Part shown: one piece after another, positions 1-8,697 of the stretch
Position numbering within the stretch: position 1 is the first letter of the stretch
How the letters are laid out: every line of letters starts with the position of its first letter
Origin: Acidimicrobiaceae bacterium
GTDB lineage: Bacteria; Actinomycetota; Acidimicrobiia; Acidimicrobiales; UBA8190
DNA: 64,000 nucleotides
NCBI GenBank assembly: GCA_003151475.1
Contig: PLXQ01000063.1
Coordinates: 33,046-97,045, forward strand
Reading direction: 5' to 3'
The notes under the pieces: model-generated
Seen by the model: only the letters and a program-made list of their open reading frames with translations
What the model was told of the DNA's origin: nothing
The model's database searches: none
Made by a program: the position numbers and the translations under genes

Positions 1-658
1 CGGGTGCCGTAAAGGTGAAAGGCCGACGCTCAATGCCGCCGTTCTCTTTCGCCATGTCGTTGCATGCTCGAAGTACCCCCGCACGGTGGGACCACGTCGG
101 GGCCAACCGATCGGGGGGCTGCGGACCGCTCCCTGGGCGCCCATGGCGTCCCGGGCATAGACGCCCGGCAGGGTGTGGGCGCGGCCGGAGAGGGGTCGTC
201 GGAGGAGAGCCCTGAGGACGGTGCCTCGGGCGCCGGCCGGGCCCCCGATGGCCGCCGGGCGACCTATCGCAATGGCGGCCGGGCGGTACCGGGCACCTCC
301 GGGTCGGAGACGAGCGGATTTGAGGCCAGTGTTGTTCCTGTGGCAGATGGTGACAGACACAAGAGATGGGGAGAAGTGGCCACGTGGCGGCCAGCCGCCG
401 GGGCCCGAGGTGGACGAGGGTGCCCGGGCCAAGGACGGCCCGAAGCCCGATGGCACCATGTGGGCCAAAGGGGCAGGTGACATGCAGGATGACCGGCGGA
501 GCGTGCTGTTCAAAGCGGAGGTGGGGGGCGTACCATGTGTGTTGTGCAAATGTTTATGAAAGCGCCGTCGAGTGGGGGAGACCCGGCGAGCGGCGCGTGG
601 AGGGCAAGGCCCTGCGGTTCGGCGTCAGCGCTGTCGGGTGGGGAAAGGACGGGGGGTC
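1..658. other. Stretch without a convincing gene
   Basis: Several overlapping open frames exist on the plus strand, but all are arginine/glycine-rich translations of GC-rich DNA with no recognisable domain or good ribosome binding site. I see no RNA gene. A gene reading in from the left edge cannot be excluded. Confidence 0.4.
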
Positions 659-904
659 ATGGTGCTCCGAGACGCTGAGTTGGCCCGGTTGGTGACGGCG
701 GTCGACACCGCTGTGAGCAGGGCCATCGATGCCTTCAACATCGCCGCCGAGACCGGCGACGAGGAATTGATGGCCGAGGCGCGTGCCTGCGTGGAGAGGC
801 TGAAGGCGTTCCGGGAGTTCAGTGCCGGGCGGCCCACCAAGGCGTCACGGTGGATGCGGGCCCGGCCCCCGCGGGGCGAGTCGCTGAACTACTCGGCCGG
901 CTGA
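659..904 (+). CDS. Small hypothetical protein (81 aa)
   Basis: The ATG at 659 begins MVLRDAELARLV and follows a purine-rich GGGG stretch; an upstream GTG would add an Arg/Gly-rich leader of poor quality. The product is a small, mostly helical, charged protein (AETGDEELMAEARACVERL) with a basic tail and no family I recognise. It ends 1 nt before the end of the convergent glycosyltransferase gene. Codon use fits a real gene, but function is unknown. Confidence 0.45.
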   Translation: MVLRDAELARLVTAVDTAVSRAIDAFNIAAETGDEELMAEARACVERLKAFREFSAGRPTKASRWMRARPPRGESLNYSAG

Positions 905-905
905 A

Positions 906-2003
906 CTACGGCTGGCCGCTCCCCGTCGCTGTGCGACCGGGTGAGTGACGGCCCCTCTTCGAAAGAGGGACGAGGCTCCGGAGCCAGCCGACCAGGAATC
1001 CGGTGCCCCAGGAGAGGTGCATGACGGGTAGGGCGACGGCCATGCCCGCCCCCGCCGGTGGGTCCTGGCGCAGCTCCCGGCCTGCGCCTATGGCCACGAC
1101 GGCCAGGTAGGCCAGGGCCACCTTGCGGCGCCAGGGCGAGAGGAGGCCCAGGACGAGCAGGGGGGCGGCCAGCTGGCGGAGCTTGAGCGATCCCGGGTAC
1201 TTCCGGACCGTGGCGGCCCGGCCGATGCCGTAGAGGAAGTACTGGCGGAGGAAGGTGGCGAAGCTGTCCCTCGGCCGGTAGGTCGAGCGGATGGACGGGT
1301 CGAACCAGACACCGCCGTCCAGGCTGAGACGGTGCAGAAGCTCACCGTCCTCGTTGGTGGCGAACTCCTCGTCGTAGCCGCCCAGGCGGCGCAGGACATC
1401 GACCCGGGCGGCCCCCAGGTAGACGATGTCGGTCCAGGCAGCCGTCGCCGCCGTATCGCGGAAGCGGGCCGGACCGGCGCCCAGCTTCGAGGTGAGAGCG
1501 GCCCCGACGGCGCGCTCGACCCAGGTGGTCCCCCGGGGCTCGATCGGTCCACCCACCAGGGCCGCCCCTGAGTCGGTGAGGGCGCAGACGCAGTGGTCGA
1601 CGTAGTCGGGGGCGATGAGGGTGCGTCCGTCCACGCGGACAAGGACGTCGCCGCGCGCGGCGCCGAGTGCCAGATTCAGACCGGCCGATTGGCGGCGTCC
1701 GGGATTGTCGAGGACACGGACGCCGGGGAAGCGGGAGGCGATTTCGGCGGTGGCATCGTCGGATCCGCCGTCCATGACCAGGATCTCGACGATGCGGGGG
1801 TAGGTCTGGGCGGCGATGGCCTCGAGACAGCGCTCGATGTGGGCCTCTTCGTTGAGCACCGGCAGAGCAATGGTGACGCCGGGCAACGGTCCCGTGCGAC
1901 CATCGACCACCGTTGGTCCCGGGTCCGAGTGACCAGGCAGCGGCAGCGCCCTTAAAACCGGGGTCTCGATCGCGTTCCTACCGAGACCTGCGCGACCGGA
2001 CAT
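906..2003 (-). CDS. Glycosyltransferase family 2, ExoA-like
   Basis: This 365-aa GT-A type transferase moves a sugar from a nucleotide-sugar donor, probably onto a membrane-linked glycan precursor. The N-terminal domain begins near residue 42 with ITIALPVLNEE-like sequence (VTIALPVLNEEAHIERCL). It has the nucleotide-binding MDGGSDD at about residue 80 and a DGR motif near 125, where DxD is usual. The C-terminal third has hydrophobic segments (LAAPLLVLGLLSPW, ALAYLAVVAIGAG, a tryptophan-rich last helix), so it is probably membrane-bound as in succinoglycan ExoA proteins. It stands alone; a short imperfect ~24-bp repeat (around 2048-2095) lies upstream. Acceptor unknown. Confidence 0.8.
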   Translation of the reverse strand: MSGRAGLGRNAIETPVLRALPLPGHSDPGPTVVDGRTGPLPGVTIALPVLNEEAHIERCLEAIAAQTYPRIVEILVMDGGSDDATAEIASRFPGVRVLDNPGRRQSAGLNLALGAARGDVLVRVDGRTLIAPDYVDHCVCALTDSGAALVGGPIEPRGTTWVERAVGAALTSKLGAGPARFRDTAATAAWTDIVYLGAARVDVLRRLGGYDEEFATNEDGELLHRLSLDGGVWFDPSIRSTYRPRDSFATFLRQYFLYGIGRAATVRKYPGSLKLRQLAAPLLVLGLLSPWRRKVALAYLAVVAIGAGRELRQDPPAGAGMAVALPVMHLSWGTGFLVGWLRSLVPLSKRGRHSPGRTATGSGQP

Positions 2004-2100
2004 CGTCCACGATTATCACGGTCGGACGCCGAAAAACAAGCAGTCGGCGGTGTTATCGGGCTTTGTCCCGCCGGCGTTATCGGACGTTGTCAGGTCGTTG

Positions 2101-2801
2101 TCATTGGCCCTGCGGGATATGCAGCAATTCATAGCCCCGGCGGAAAAAGGCAAGCGGATCGGCTCCTGCGTCGATCTCGCGGTGCGTGATGGCGGCACCG
2201 AAACTGATGTTCCAAAAGGGGCCATCGTGATGATCGTGAAAGGAGACGTAGATGTAGGGCTCGTCGATGGTGGTATCGCCCGGGGAGGCCCCGTAGCCGG
2301 CCCGTGTGCCCGGTGCCCCTTTATCCACAGCCAGGTCGAAGTGCTCGGGCCAGAGCTGGATGGAGCTCGTGTCATCGGCGTCGTCGGAGCCGGCGGCGAA
2401 GGCCTCGACAATTCCCTGGCCAAGGCGAACCAGCGGGCCAGAAAGCGCGCCGCGTCGCTGTCGACATCGAGGGGAGCGGTGGGGTCGGCCGGGAGGTCGA
2501 GAACCGGGTGGGTGGGTGCGTCGGGGTCGACGCCGGCGAAGGCGAAGGCGTCTTGCAGAGTGGTGAGCGGTTGACGACGGCTTCCGTCACTCAAGATGCC
2601 GTCCACCACCAGGAGCTGGCGGCCGTCGAACTCGGGGGTGGCGAAACCACCGGGGACGACGATGAGACCGAGGCGGCCCACCGCCGCATAGCGCGCCGCG
2701 CCGAGGACGCGGGCGGCCACGAGATGAAGCGCTTCCCGGGTGGCGGCGAAGTGCGGCGGTAGTGGCGGCGGAGGAAGCGCGGAGGCGGAATCGTCGTTCA
2801 T
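2101..2801 (-). pseudogene. Hypothetical protein gene with internal frameshift
   Basis: The ATG at 2801 opens a good coding frame (LVAARVLGAARYAAVGRLG, then VDGILSDGSRRQ) as far as about position 2450. From about 2450-2405 the coding signal moves to another frame: that frame reads LGQGIVEAFAAGSDD, SIQLWPEHFDLAVD, then PYIYVSFHDHHDGPFWN, and stops at 2101. Joined, it would be a protein of about 232 aa. A one-base indel, real or from sequencing, breaks it. It starts 2 nt after the stop of the crotonase gene, so the two are almost certainly co-transcribed. No known domain recognised. Confidence 0.6.
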
Positions 2802-2803
2802 GA

Positions 2804-3484
2804 TCAGAGCTCGAGAGTGCCGGCGGGCGGGGCCGTGGCGGCGCGGGCCACGGCCCTGGCCTTCGTTTTCCTGAGAGAAGCGGCGTGACCGAGAGCGACG
2901 CGCTCGGCCAGGGCCATCGCCGCGGCGGGGAGATCGGCGGGATCGACGACGTCGGTGACGAGATGGGCGGCCAGGGCCTCGGGGGCGGTGAGGGTGCGGC
3001 CGGTGAGGCAGAGGTCGCGCGCCAGGGCGCCGCCGACGAGGTCGGCCAGGGGTGCGTAGACGACTTCGCCGAAGGTGTACTCGGGATGGGAGAAGCGGGC
3101 GGTGGTGGCGGCCAGGCGGAGGTCGCAGAGGACGGCGAGGTCGAAGCCCCCGGCGATGGCCGGTCCACCGACGGCGGCCAGGGTGACGAGGGGGAAGGTG
3201 GCCAGGGTGTGGTGGTAGCGGTCCGACGACGCCCAGAGGCGGTCCGAGAAGGCGGGGTCGGTGGCCGCCTGTTCGAACTCGGCCAGGTCGAAGCCGGCGC
3301 AGAAGACGGGACCGGCGCCCGTGATGACGACGACTTTGAGATCAGGGTCGGCGGCCAGGGTGTCGAGGCGATCGGCGATCTCGTCGCGGAGCGCGATGGA
3401 GAGGGCATTTCTGCGTTCGGGGCGGTTGAGGGTGAGGAGGGCGACGGTCGGGGAGGGGCGGTCGAGGAGGGTGAGAGCGGGCAT
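2804..3484 (-). CDS. Enoyl-CoA hydratase/isomerase family protein
   Basis: A 226-aa crotonase-fold protein. LLTLNRPERRNALS is the N-terminal signature, VFCAGFDLAEF and GPAIAGGFDLAVLCD form the oxyanion hole and CoA pocket, and FSHPEYTFGEV follows. The usual second catalytic Glu region reads LADLVGGALARDLCLTG. It is shorter than typical hydratases (about 260 aa), lacking part of the C-terminal helices. The family hydrates or isomerises acyl-CoA thioesters; the substrate here is unknown. First gene of a probable two-gene operon with the frameshifted gene downstream. Confidence 0.85.
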   Translation of the reverse strand: MPALTLLDRPSPTVALLTLNRPERRNALSIALRDEIADRLDTLAADPDLKVVVITGAGPVFCAGFDLAEFEQAATDPAFSDRLWASSDRYHHTLATFPLVTLAAVGGPAIAGGFDLAVLCDLRLAATTARFSHPEYTFGEVVYAPLADLVGGALARDLCLTGRTLTAPEALAAHLVTDVVDPADLPAAAMALAERVALGHAASLRKTKARAVARAATAPPAGTLEL

Positions 3485-3590
3485 CAGGCCAGGATAGGGA
3501 CCCGGTCGGAGAACTGTCGCTCCCCGGTGAGGGGTGCCCGCCGCGGAGCGACAGTTCGCATACCCGGTCTGTGTCGGGGGACGGCCCCGG

Positions 3591-5426
3591 TCAGGTGCCC
3601 GGGGTCCAGTTCCCTCCCGAGACGTTGACCGTGCTGGTCGAGTCGGAGGTGCCCTCGGCGCCGTAGCCGGAGACGGTGTCGTTGGTGAAGGTGAGGCTGG
3701 CGCCGGTGTCTGTTTCGTAGACGTTCTCGTAGGGAGCGGTGCCGGAGGGGAAGTCGAGAGAGCTGTTCTGGACGGTGACGGTGCCGCCGGAGTCGATGAC
3801 GCAGGCCACGGTGGTATTGGCGCCGCAGTCGAAGGTGTCGTTGTCGAAGAGGAAGGGACCGCGGGGAACGGTGCCGGTGGTCGGTCGGCGGACCCAGATG
3901 GCGGTGCCCGCCTGGGGCTGGCTCATGGTGCAGTTCTCCACGGTGATGTTGCCGGTGGCCTTGCCCGAGCTCGAGCCGCCATCGGCGAAGAAGTCACCGG
4001 GGCCCGACGTGGACGCCGTGCAGCCCGAGATGGTGACGTTCTGGGATCCTTCGTTTCCCTGGTCGGCTTCCACGTCGAAGGTGTCGAGGCCCACGTTGTC
4101 GATGGTGACGGAGGAGACCGAGGCGCCGTTGACCGAGACGAAGGCGATGCCCATGCGGCCTGGGCCGGTGATGTTTATGTCGGAGATGGTGACGTTGACG
4201 GTGGGGCTGAGGATGCCCGATCCCTTGTGGTCCGCCGCCGACCGCAGCGGGTTCAAGGTGATGCCGTCGCCGAAGGTGGCGTTGATGGAGACGTTCTCGA
4301 TGGTGGCGCCGGTGGTGCCCTGGAGGACGATGCCGGCGGCGAAGGCCATCTTGGGGTTGTAGCCGCCGGGGTTGGCGCCGGAGATGGTCATGTTCTCGAG
4401 GGTGAGGCCCTTTCCGCCGAGGGCGTTGAAGACGGGGTTGCCGCGCTGGGTACCCGAGCCCGTGGTGGTCGCCGGGGTGGTGGAGAGGTTCTCGTAGGTG
4501 CCGCCGTCGATGGTGAGGTTGTTCGGGAAGTTGAGGTTGAGACCTTCGTCCACCTGGTAGCAGGCTCCCGGTGATGGGGTGACGGTGGCGTTCGGGGGGA
4601 GGTTTCTGAGCCAGGGGCCGAGGGATTTGGAGACGTCGGTCGAGCAGTCCGAGGCGATGGAGGAGGGCGGGATGAGCGGGACGGGGGTGGGGGAGAACTG
4701 GTAGCTGGTGGACGACGATGCCGGCGGCGCGGCGTTCGGGATGGCCGCCGCCGTGATGACGTCGGTACCCGAACTGGGAAGGGGGGAGGGCTGGGTGTAG
4801 GTGACGACGGCTTCACCGGCTGGTTCGCCTCCTCCGGTGATGACGGCCACCGGGGTGGTGGTGAGGGTGACGGCGGTGTCCGAGGGTGAGCAACAGGCGG
4901 TGGCCGTGCCACCGCCTGTGGCCGGGGTGAAGGACAACCAGACGGGTTCGGGGGCCTTGATGAGCTTGCCCAGGGCGTTGGTGACGGTGACGACGACCCC
5001 TGAGCTCTGGCCGGCGCTCAGGGTGCCGCCCTCGGCCACGGGCTGGGGGGAGACGGAGTAGTTGCACTTGATGGCCGAGGGCCCGACGGTGACCGAGCTG
5101 GTGGCGTTGCCCGAGCCGCGGATGTTGGTGACGGTGAGGGTGATGGTGAAGGTGCCGGCCGAGAGGTAGGCGTGGAAGTCGGGGAAGGGCGAGGGGGAGT
5201 TCGATCCGTCACCCCAGTTGACGTTGACGGTGCCGACGGGGCCTGCCTTCCAGTTGATGGTGCCGTTGACCGAAACGTCCTGGCCGTTGACGCAGACGGG
5301 GGAGACGAAGGTGACCGTGGGGTGGGTGGTGGCGGCCATGGCCGGGGCGCTCGAGAGAGCGACGGCGGAGAGTACGAGAAGAGCGGCGAGAAGGCAGGAG
5401 GTCGCCCGGAGCCGGTGGTTGAGCAT
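3591..5426 (-). CDS. Secreted PKD-domain and parallel beta-helix protein
   Basis: A 611-aa exported protein. A signal peptide (LLAALLVLSAVALSSAPAMA) covers about residues 12-31. A PKD-type beta-sandwich follows at about 35-115 (VNVNWGDGSNS, TFTITLTVTN), then an Ig-like segment. The C-terminal ~370 residues form a right-handed beta-helix with regularly spaced IxNVSI/VTISDI/VTIDNVG rungs as in pectate-lyase-like proteins. Thr, Ser, Gly and Asn are abundant, as expected outside the cell. It may bind or cleave polysaccharide, but no catalytic motif is identifiable. Monocistronic. Confidence 0.8.
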   Translation of the reverse strand: MLNHRLRATSCLLAALLVLSAVALSSAPAMAATTHPTVTFVSPVCVNGQDVSVNGTINWKAGPVGTVNVNWGDGSNSPSPFPDFHAYLSAGTFTITLTVTNIRGSGNATSSVTVGPSAIKCNYSVSPQPVAEGGTLSAGQSSGVVVTVTNALGKLIKAPEPVWLSFTPATGGGTATACCSPSDTAVTLTTTPVAVITGGGEPAGEAVVTYTQPSPLPSSGTDVITAAAIPNAAPPASSSTSYQFSPTPVPLIPPSSIASDCSTDVSKSLGPWLRNLPPNATVTPSPGACYQVDEGLNLNFPNNLTIDGGTYENLSTTPATTTGSGTQRGNPVFNALGGKGLTLENMTISGANPGGYNPKMAFAAGIVLQGTTGATIENVSINATFGDGITLNPLRSAADHKGSGILSPTVNVTISDINITGPGRMGIAFVSVNGASVSSVTIDNVGLDTFDVEADQGNEGSQNVTISGCTASTSGPGDFFADGGSSSGKATGNITVENCTMSQPQAGTAIWVRRPTTGTVPRGPFLFDNDTFDCGANTTVACVIDSGGTVTVQNSSLDFPSGTAPYENVYETDTGASLTFTNDTVSGYGAEGTSDSTSTVNVSGGNWTPGT

Positions 5427-5560
5427 CGGTGGGACAACGCTGGCTACGGCGCCGCCGTTACGGATTGAGGTGGCGACCTGGGCTTTTGTGCGGCGGATGG
5501 TTGCCGGGAATTTGAGGGGGGAGAGGACCGGGGTTGAGTGTGGGGGCGCACGATGGCGCC

Positions 5561-5722
5561 ATGAAGCAGCCCACCACGCACGACAGGGAGATTTCGGCCG
5601 AGGACCTCGGGGAGGACGTGATGGCCCTGGCGCTGGCCGTGTCGGCCGAGTCGCGGGCGCGGGCCTCGGTGCTGCGGTGGGTGAACGGGGTGCTCGTGCG
5701 GGTGATCGTCGAGGTGGCCTGA
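5561..5722 (+). CDS. Small hypothetical protein (53 aa)
   Basis: The ATG at 5561 opens MKQPTTHDREISAEDLGED, followed by an amphipathic alanine-rich helix and a hydrophobic end (LVRVIVEVA). The acidic/helical composition looks coding and an in-frame ATG 27 nt upstream is less likely. It is divergent from the secreted beta-helix gene. No family recognised. Confidence 0.4.
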   Translation: MKQPTTHDREISAEDLGEDVMALALAVSAESRARASVLRWVNGVLVRVIVEVA

Positions 5723-5768
5723 GGCTGCTCGGGTGGCGCCGGGGCGGAAACGGCCCGGCAGCGAGCGG

Positions 5769-6068
5769 TCAGGTCAAGCGGACGAGGTCGGCGTAGGCCG
5801 GGTGGTGGTCGATGTAGGAGGCCACGAAGGGGCAGACGGCGATGACGGAGAGGCCCCGGTCGCGGGCTTCGTCGAGGGCGACTTCGACGAGGCGGCTGGC
5901 CACACCATGGCCCTCGAAGAGGGGCTCGGTCTTCGTGTGGACGAAGGTGATGGCGCCGTCTGCGAGCTCGTAGGTGACGTAGGCGGCGAGGGCGCCGTCG
6001 ACATGGGCTTCGTAGCGGTGGGCGGCGTCGTTGTCCGTGATCAGAACGGTCGACGGTTGATCGGCCAT
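5769..6068 (-). CDS. GNAT-like N-acetyltransferase (YjdJ type)
   Basis: A 99-aa single-domain member of the short GCN5-related family. AAYVTYELADGAITFVHTKTEP is the beta-sheet core, FEGHGVASRLVEVALDEAR is the acetyl-CoA-binding motif A (G-x-G-x-A), and VCPFVASYIDHHPAYADL is the typical C-terminal end. The ATG at 6068 (MADQPSTV) matches the usual family start; longer in-frame openings would add unrelated sequence. Substrate unknown. Confidence 0.8.
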   Translation of the reverse strand: MADQPSTVLITDNDAAHRYEAHVDGALAAYVTYELADGAITFVHTKTEPLFEGHGVASRLVEVALDEARDRGLSVIAVCPFVASYIDHHPAYADLVRLT

Positions 6069-6213
6069 GGGGCTCCCGAGGGTGTGGGCGGTGTCGGCTG
6101 GAGCCGAGCTTATGGTCGGTGAGCGGCTCGGCGGATCGTCGGGTGAGTGAATGTGAGAACATGCTCGGCGGATCGCTGAGCGGTCCGGCCCACCGCCAGG
6201 GAGGAAGTAGCCG

Positions 6214-6387
6214 ATGAGCCCGAGACCCCGTCCCAAATTCCCGCCCCGGCCCCCGAAGCTGGACGAGATGACGCACGCGCAGTGGGCTCTGTTCCTGATC
6301 GGGAACGTGGTGATGGCCGTGGTGGGGACGGTGGTGGCGCTGATCGTGGTGGCCATCGTGGTGGGGCTGGCGGGCGGTCACACGTAG
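6214..6387 (+). CDS. Small single-pass membrane protein (57 aa)
   Basis: The ATG at 6214 is preceded by an excellent AGGGAGG at 6199-6205. The product has a proline/arginine-rich N-terminus (MSPRPRPKFPPRPPKLDEM) and one strong transmembrane helix (about residues 25-53: ALFLIGNVVMAVVG and following Val/Ile-rich sequence) ending GLAGGHT. The positive N-terminus predicts N-in topology. No family recognised; the ribosome binding site and helix argue it is real. Confidence 0.65.
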   Translation: MSPRPRPKFPPRPPKLDEMTHAQWALFLIGNVVMAVVGTVVALIVVAIVVGLAGGHT

Positions 6388-6408
6388 GGAAAAGTCGCTC
6401 CGGGGGGT

Positions 6409-6822
6409 TCAGTCCGGATCGGGGCGGGCGGCGTCGTCGCGCTCGAGATGGGCGGCGACGAAGAGCTTGCCGTTGACGGTGACCGGTTGGAGGCGGCCCA
6501 CGATGGGGACGATCTCGCCCTCGGCCGTCTCGGCCTCGGGGTAGAGGCCGGGGTCCATCTCGCGGTCTCGGGGTTCGGCCAGGTAGCCGCGACGGTAGGC
6601 CTGGTGGCCCCAGCGCTTCTTGGTGGGGACGAGCATCTCGACGAACTCTCCGGCGATGTCGACGGTCTCCATGCCGAAGAGCTGCTCGGCCGCCTTGTTG
6701 AGGCCGAGAACGATTCCCTGGAAGTCCACGATGACAACGGGACGCTCGCCGGCGGCATATTCGGGTGCCGCGGCCAGGACTTCGTCGGGGATCTCGAGAG
6801 AGGGCATCTCGGGCGAGCTCAC
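6409..6822 (-). CDS. PAS-domain protein
   Basis: A 137-aa cytoplasmic protein consisting of essentially one PAS domain: PVVIVDFQGIVLGLNKAAEQLFG (first strands and helix), then DIAGEFVEMLVPTKKR and a C-terminal sheet (IVPIVGRLQPVTVNGKLFVA). No kinase, GGDEF or DNA-binding output is attached, so it would act by binding a partner. Stands alone. Confidence 0.7.
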   Translation of the reverse strand: MSSPEMPSLEIPDEVLAAAPEYAAGERPVVIVDFQGIVLGLNKAAEQLFGMETVDIAGEFVEMLVPTKKRWGHQAYRRGYLAEPRDREMDPGLYPEAETAEGEIVPIVGRLQPVTVNGKLFVAAHLERDDAARPDPD

Positions 6823-6916
6823 GTCGGGTCACTCCTTTGAGACGGTGGTCAAGGGACGGTGCGACGACGGTAGTGCCTGGCGGCGGGGGTCCAGCTCGGT
6901 GGCCTAGATTCCCGGC

Positions 6917-7894
6917 GTGGACCCGAGCAGCCTGCCCTCCTACGACGAACTGCCGGCCGTCGCCGGGGCGCCTTCGGGGTCGTCGTGGGGTGTGTGGGGT
7001 GAGGGCGATGTGTTCGGGTGCCTGAACCTGCTGAGCGCCGAGAGGGTGCAGGCCGGGGTGGCGTGCGCCCGGCGGGGGGCGGTGTTCAACCTGAACCTCG
7101 AGCTCGAGTTGCCGAGTCCCCCGTTGTTCTCCCGGTCGGCCTTCGAACACACGGTGCACGATTTTCCGCTCGGTCACGATGACGAGCTGTCGGGATGGAA
7201 CACACAGAGCTCGAGCCAGTGGGACGGCTTCCGGCACATGAAGCACCCCGTCTACGGCCACTACAACGCGGTGGACGACGAGATGCACGGGATCGAGCAC
7301 TGGGCCCGGCGCGGGATCGTCGGTCGGGCCGTGCTGGCCGACGTGGCCCGTTGGCGCTCCTCGGTAGGCCGCCCGATTGATGCCGACAGCGCCACGGCCA
7401 TCGAGATTGACGATCTGATGGCCACCCTCGACGCCCAGGGGGTCGAGCTCGAGGTGGGCGACATTCTTTTGCTGCGGACCGGCTGGGTCGGGTGGTACCG
7501 GGGCCTCGGGGCCGCAGAGCGGGCCGAGGTGGCGGCGCGAACGGCGCTGGTGGCCTGCGGGCTGCAGCGCGGGGTGGCGAGCGCCCGGGCACTGTGGAAC
7601 CTGCATATCGCCGCCATTGCCGCCGACAATCCGGCGCTCGAGGTGATGCCCTTCGGGTTCGGCCGTCGCGAGGATGCGCTGAGCTGGAAAGAGGACCCGG
7701 GTCGGGCGGCGGAGACGATGCTGCACTTCAGTCTGCTCGGTCTGCTCGGAATCCCCATCGGAGAGTTGTTCGATCTCGACGCGCTGGCCGAGGACTGCGC
7801 CGCCGACGGGCGCTACACGTGTCTGTTGACCTCGGCGCCGCTCAATCTGTCGGCCGGCGTGGCGTCTCCTCCCAACGCGTTGGCCATCAAGTAG
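6917..7894 (+). CDS. Cyclase-family metal-dependent hydrolase
   Basis: A 325-aa member of the kynurenine-formamidase-like cyclase family (PF04199). The metal-binding segment is SSQWDGFRHMKHPVYGHYN, the long actinobacterial version of the HxGTHxDxPxH motif; later VGDILLLRTGWVGWY and LHIAAIAADNPALEVMPFG are conserved family blocks. Start is GTG 6917 (VDPSSLPSYDELP). The family hydrolyses small amides or lactones; substrate unknown. The stop codon runs directly into a 12-bp tandem repeat. Confidence 0.8.
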   Translation: MDPSSLPSYDELPAVAGAPSGSSWGVWGEGDVFGCLNLLSAERVQAGVACARRGAVFNLNLELELPSPPLFSRSAFEHTVHDFPLGHDDELSGWNTQSSSQWDGFRHMKHPVYGHYNAVDDEMHGIEHWARRGIVGRAVLADVARWRSSVGRPIDADSATAIEIDDLMATLDAQGVELEVGDILLLRTGWVGWYRGLGAAERAEVAARTALVACGLQRGVASARALWNLHIAAIAADNPALEVMPFGFGRREDALSWKEDPGRAAETMLHFSLLGLLGIPIGELFDLDALAEDCAADGRYTCLLTSAPLNLSAGVASPPNALAIK

Positions 7895-7935
7895 CCGGGC
7901 AAACAGCCGGGCAAACAGTCGGGCAAACAGTCGGG
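7893..7935. repeat. 12-bp tandem repeat at the end of the cyclase gene
   Basis: The unit agccgggcaaac occurs twice, then agtcgggcaaac once, then a partial copy. It begins inside the stop codon of the preceding gene. Confidence 0.85.
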
Positions 7936-8248
7936 TCGACGAAGTACATCATCGTCATGAGGTCACAGGGAGTGCGGAAGCGGTGCGCCGGTGAGAGATG
8001 TTTCCGGTTTCGGATCGATTGATCAGGAATGCTCAAAAGTGCATGTATTACGAGACGATGAAGGGCAAGGGGATCGCCATTGTCGAGGCGATTCACAGAA
8101 AAAGCATGACGACGGGAAAAGCGCTGCAGAGGACCTCTTTTCCCGCCGGTTTCTCCACTCTTCGCCTGGTGCCAGTTTTAAATTCCGGTATTCGGGGATT
8201 ACAGTCACGGGTTCTTATTTGTGACAGCGGTAGGGAAGGGGAAACAAC
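7936..8248. other. AT-richer gap upstream of lsr2
   Basis: No convincing gene. Base composition drops well below the flanks: about 45% GC in 8161-8220 by direct count. As Lsr2 proteins bind AT-rich DNA, this is the likely promoter and autoregulatory region of lsr2 (inference). A GGGAAGGGG ribosome binding site lies just before the GTG. Confidence 0.5.
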
Positions 8249-8611
8249 GTGGCACGGATTGAAGAATTGACAGTCTCGCTCATCGACGATTTCGACGGTA
8301 GCGAGGCGGCGGAAACGATCAAGTTCGCCCTTGACGGGAAGAGTTACGAGATCGATCTTTCGAAGCCCAACGCCAGCGAACTGCGGCGGACGTTGCGGCC
8401 GTATATCGACCGCTCGCGCGCCGCACGGCGGGCGTCGGCCGCCCGACGGACGACAAAGGGTTCTTCGGGGCGCCGCGGACCGGCTCGTCGGTCCGAAGGG
8501 TATGACCGGACCGAAGTGCGAGAATGGGCCAAGAAGAATCGGATCAAGGTTGCGCCCCGGGGGCGGATCGCCAACGAGGTGGTCGAGCGCTGGCGAGAGG
8601 CGACGAAGTAG
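8249..8611 (+). CDS. lsr2: Lsr2-family nucleoid-associated protein
   Basis: A 120-aa histone-like silencer that bridges AT-rich DNA. The N-terminal dimerisation domain (about 1-60) has VSLIDDFDGSEA and TIKFALDGKSYEIDLS. A basic linker follows, and the C-terminal DNA-binding domain (about 85-120) carries VREWAKKNRIKV and the minor-groove hook PRGRIANEVVERW. GTG start with a purine-rich Shine-Dalgarno. Full length for the family, monocistronic, with a terminator-like hairpin downstream. Confidence 0.95.
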   Translation: MARIEELTVSLIDDFDGSEAAETIKFALDGKSYEIDLSKPNASELRRTLRPYIDRSRAARRASAARRTTKGSSGRRGPARRSEGYDRTEVREWAKKNRIKVAPRGRIANEVVERWREATK

Positions 8612-8650
8612 CAAGGGCACGAAGTAACAAGGGCACGAAGTAACAAAAGG
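8603..8650. repeat. 16-bp tandem repeat spanning the lsr2 stop codon
   Basis: Three units of acgaagtarcaagggc (last one diverged to caaaagg). Each copy re-creates the ACGAAGTAR sequence that contains the lsr2 stop, so the array looks like a duplication of the gene's 3' end. Confidence 0.85.
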
Positions 8651-8659
8651 AAGGCGGAG

Positions 8660-8696
8660 ACCGGGAGGGCCACCCGCATAGGGTCGGCCCCCCGGT
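8660..8696. terminator. Bidirectional hairpin between lsr2 and the GGDEF-EAL gene
   Basis: accgggagggcc (8660-8671) pairs imperfectly with ggccccccggt (8686-8696) around a 14-nt loop. Position between convergent genes fits a shared terminator; there is no long T-run. Confidence 0.5.
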
Positions 8697-8697
8697 T

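Noticed and set aside
15..559. Plus-strand proteins at the left edge
   Set aside because: Overlapping Arg/Gly-rich frames typical of GC-rich noncoding DNA.
7998..8270. Plus-strand 90-codon frame before lsr2
   Set aside because: Overlaps the lsr2 start and the AT-rich promoter, with no domain or coding bias.
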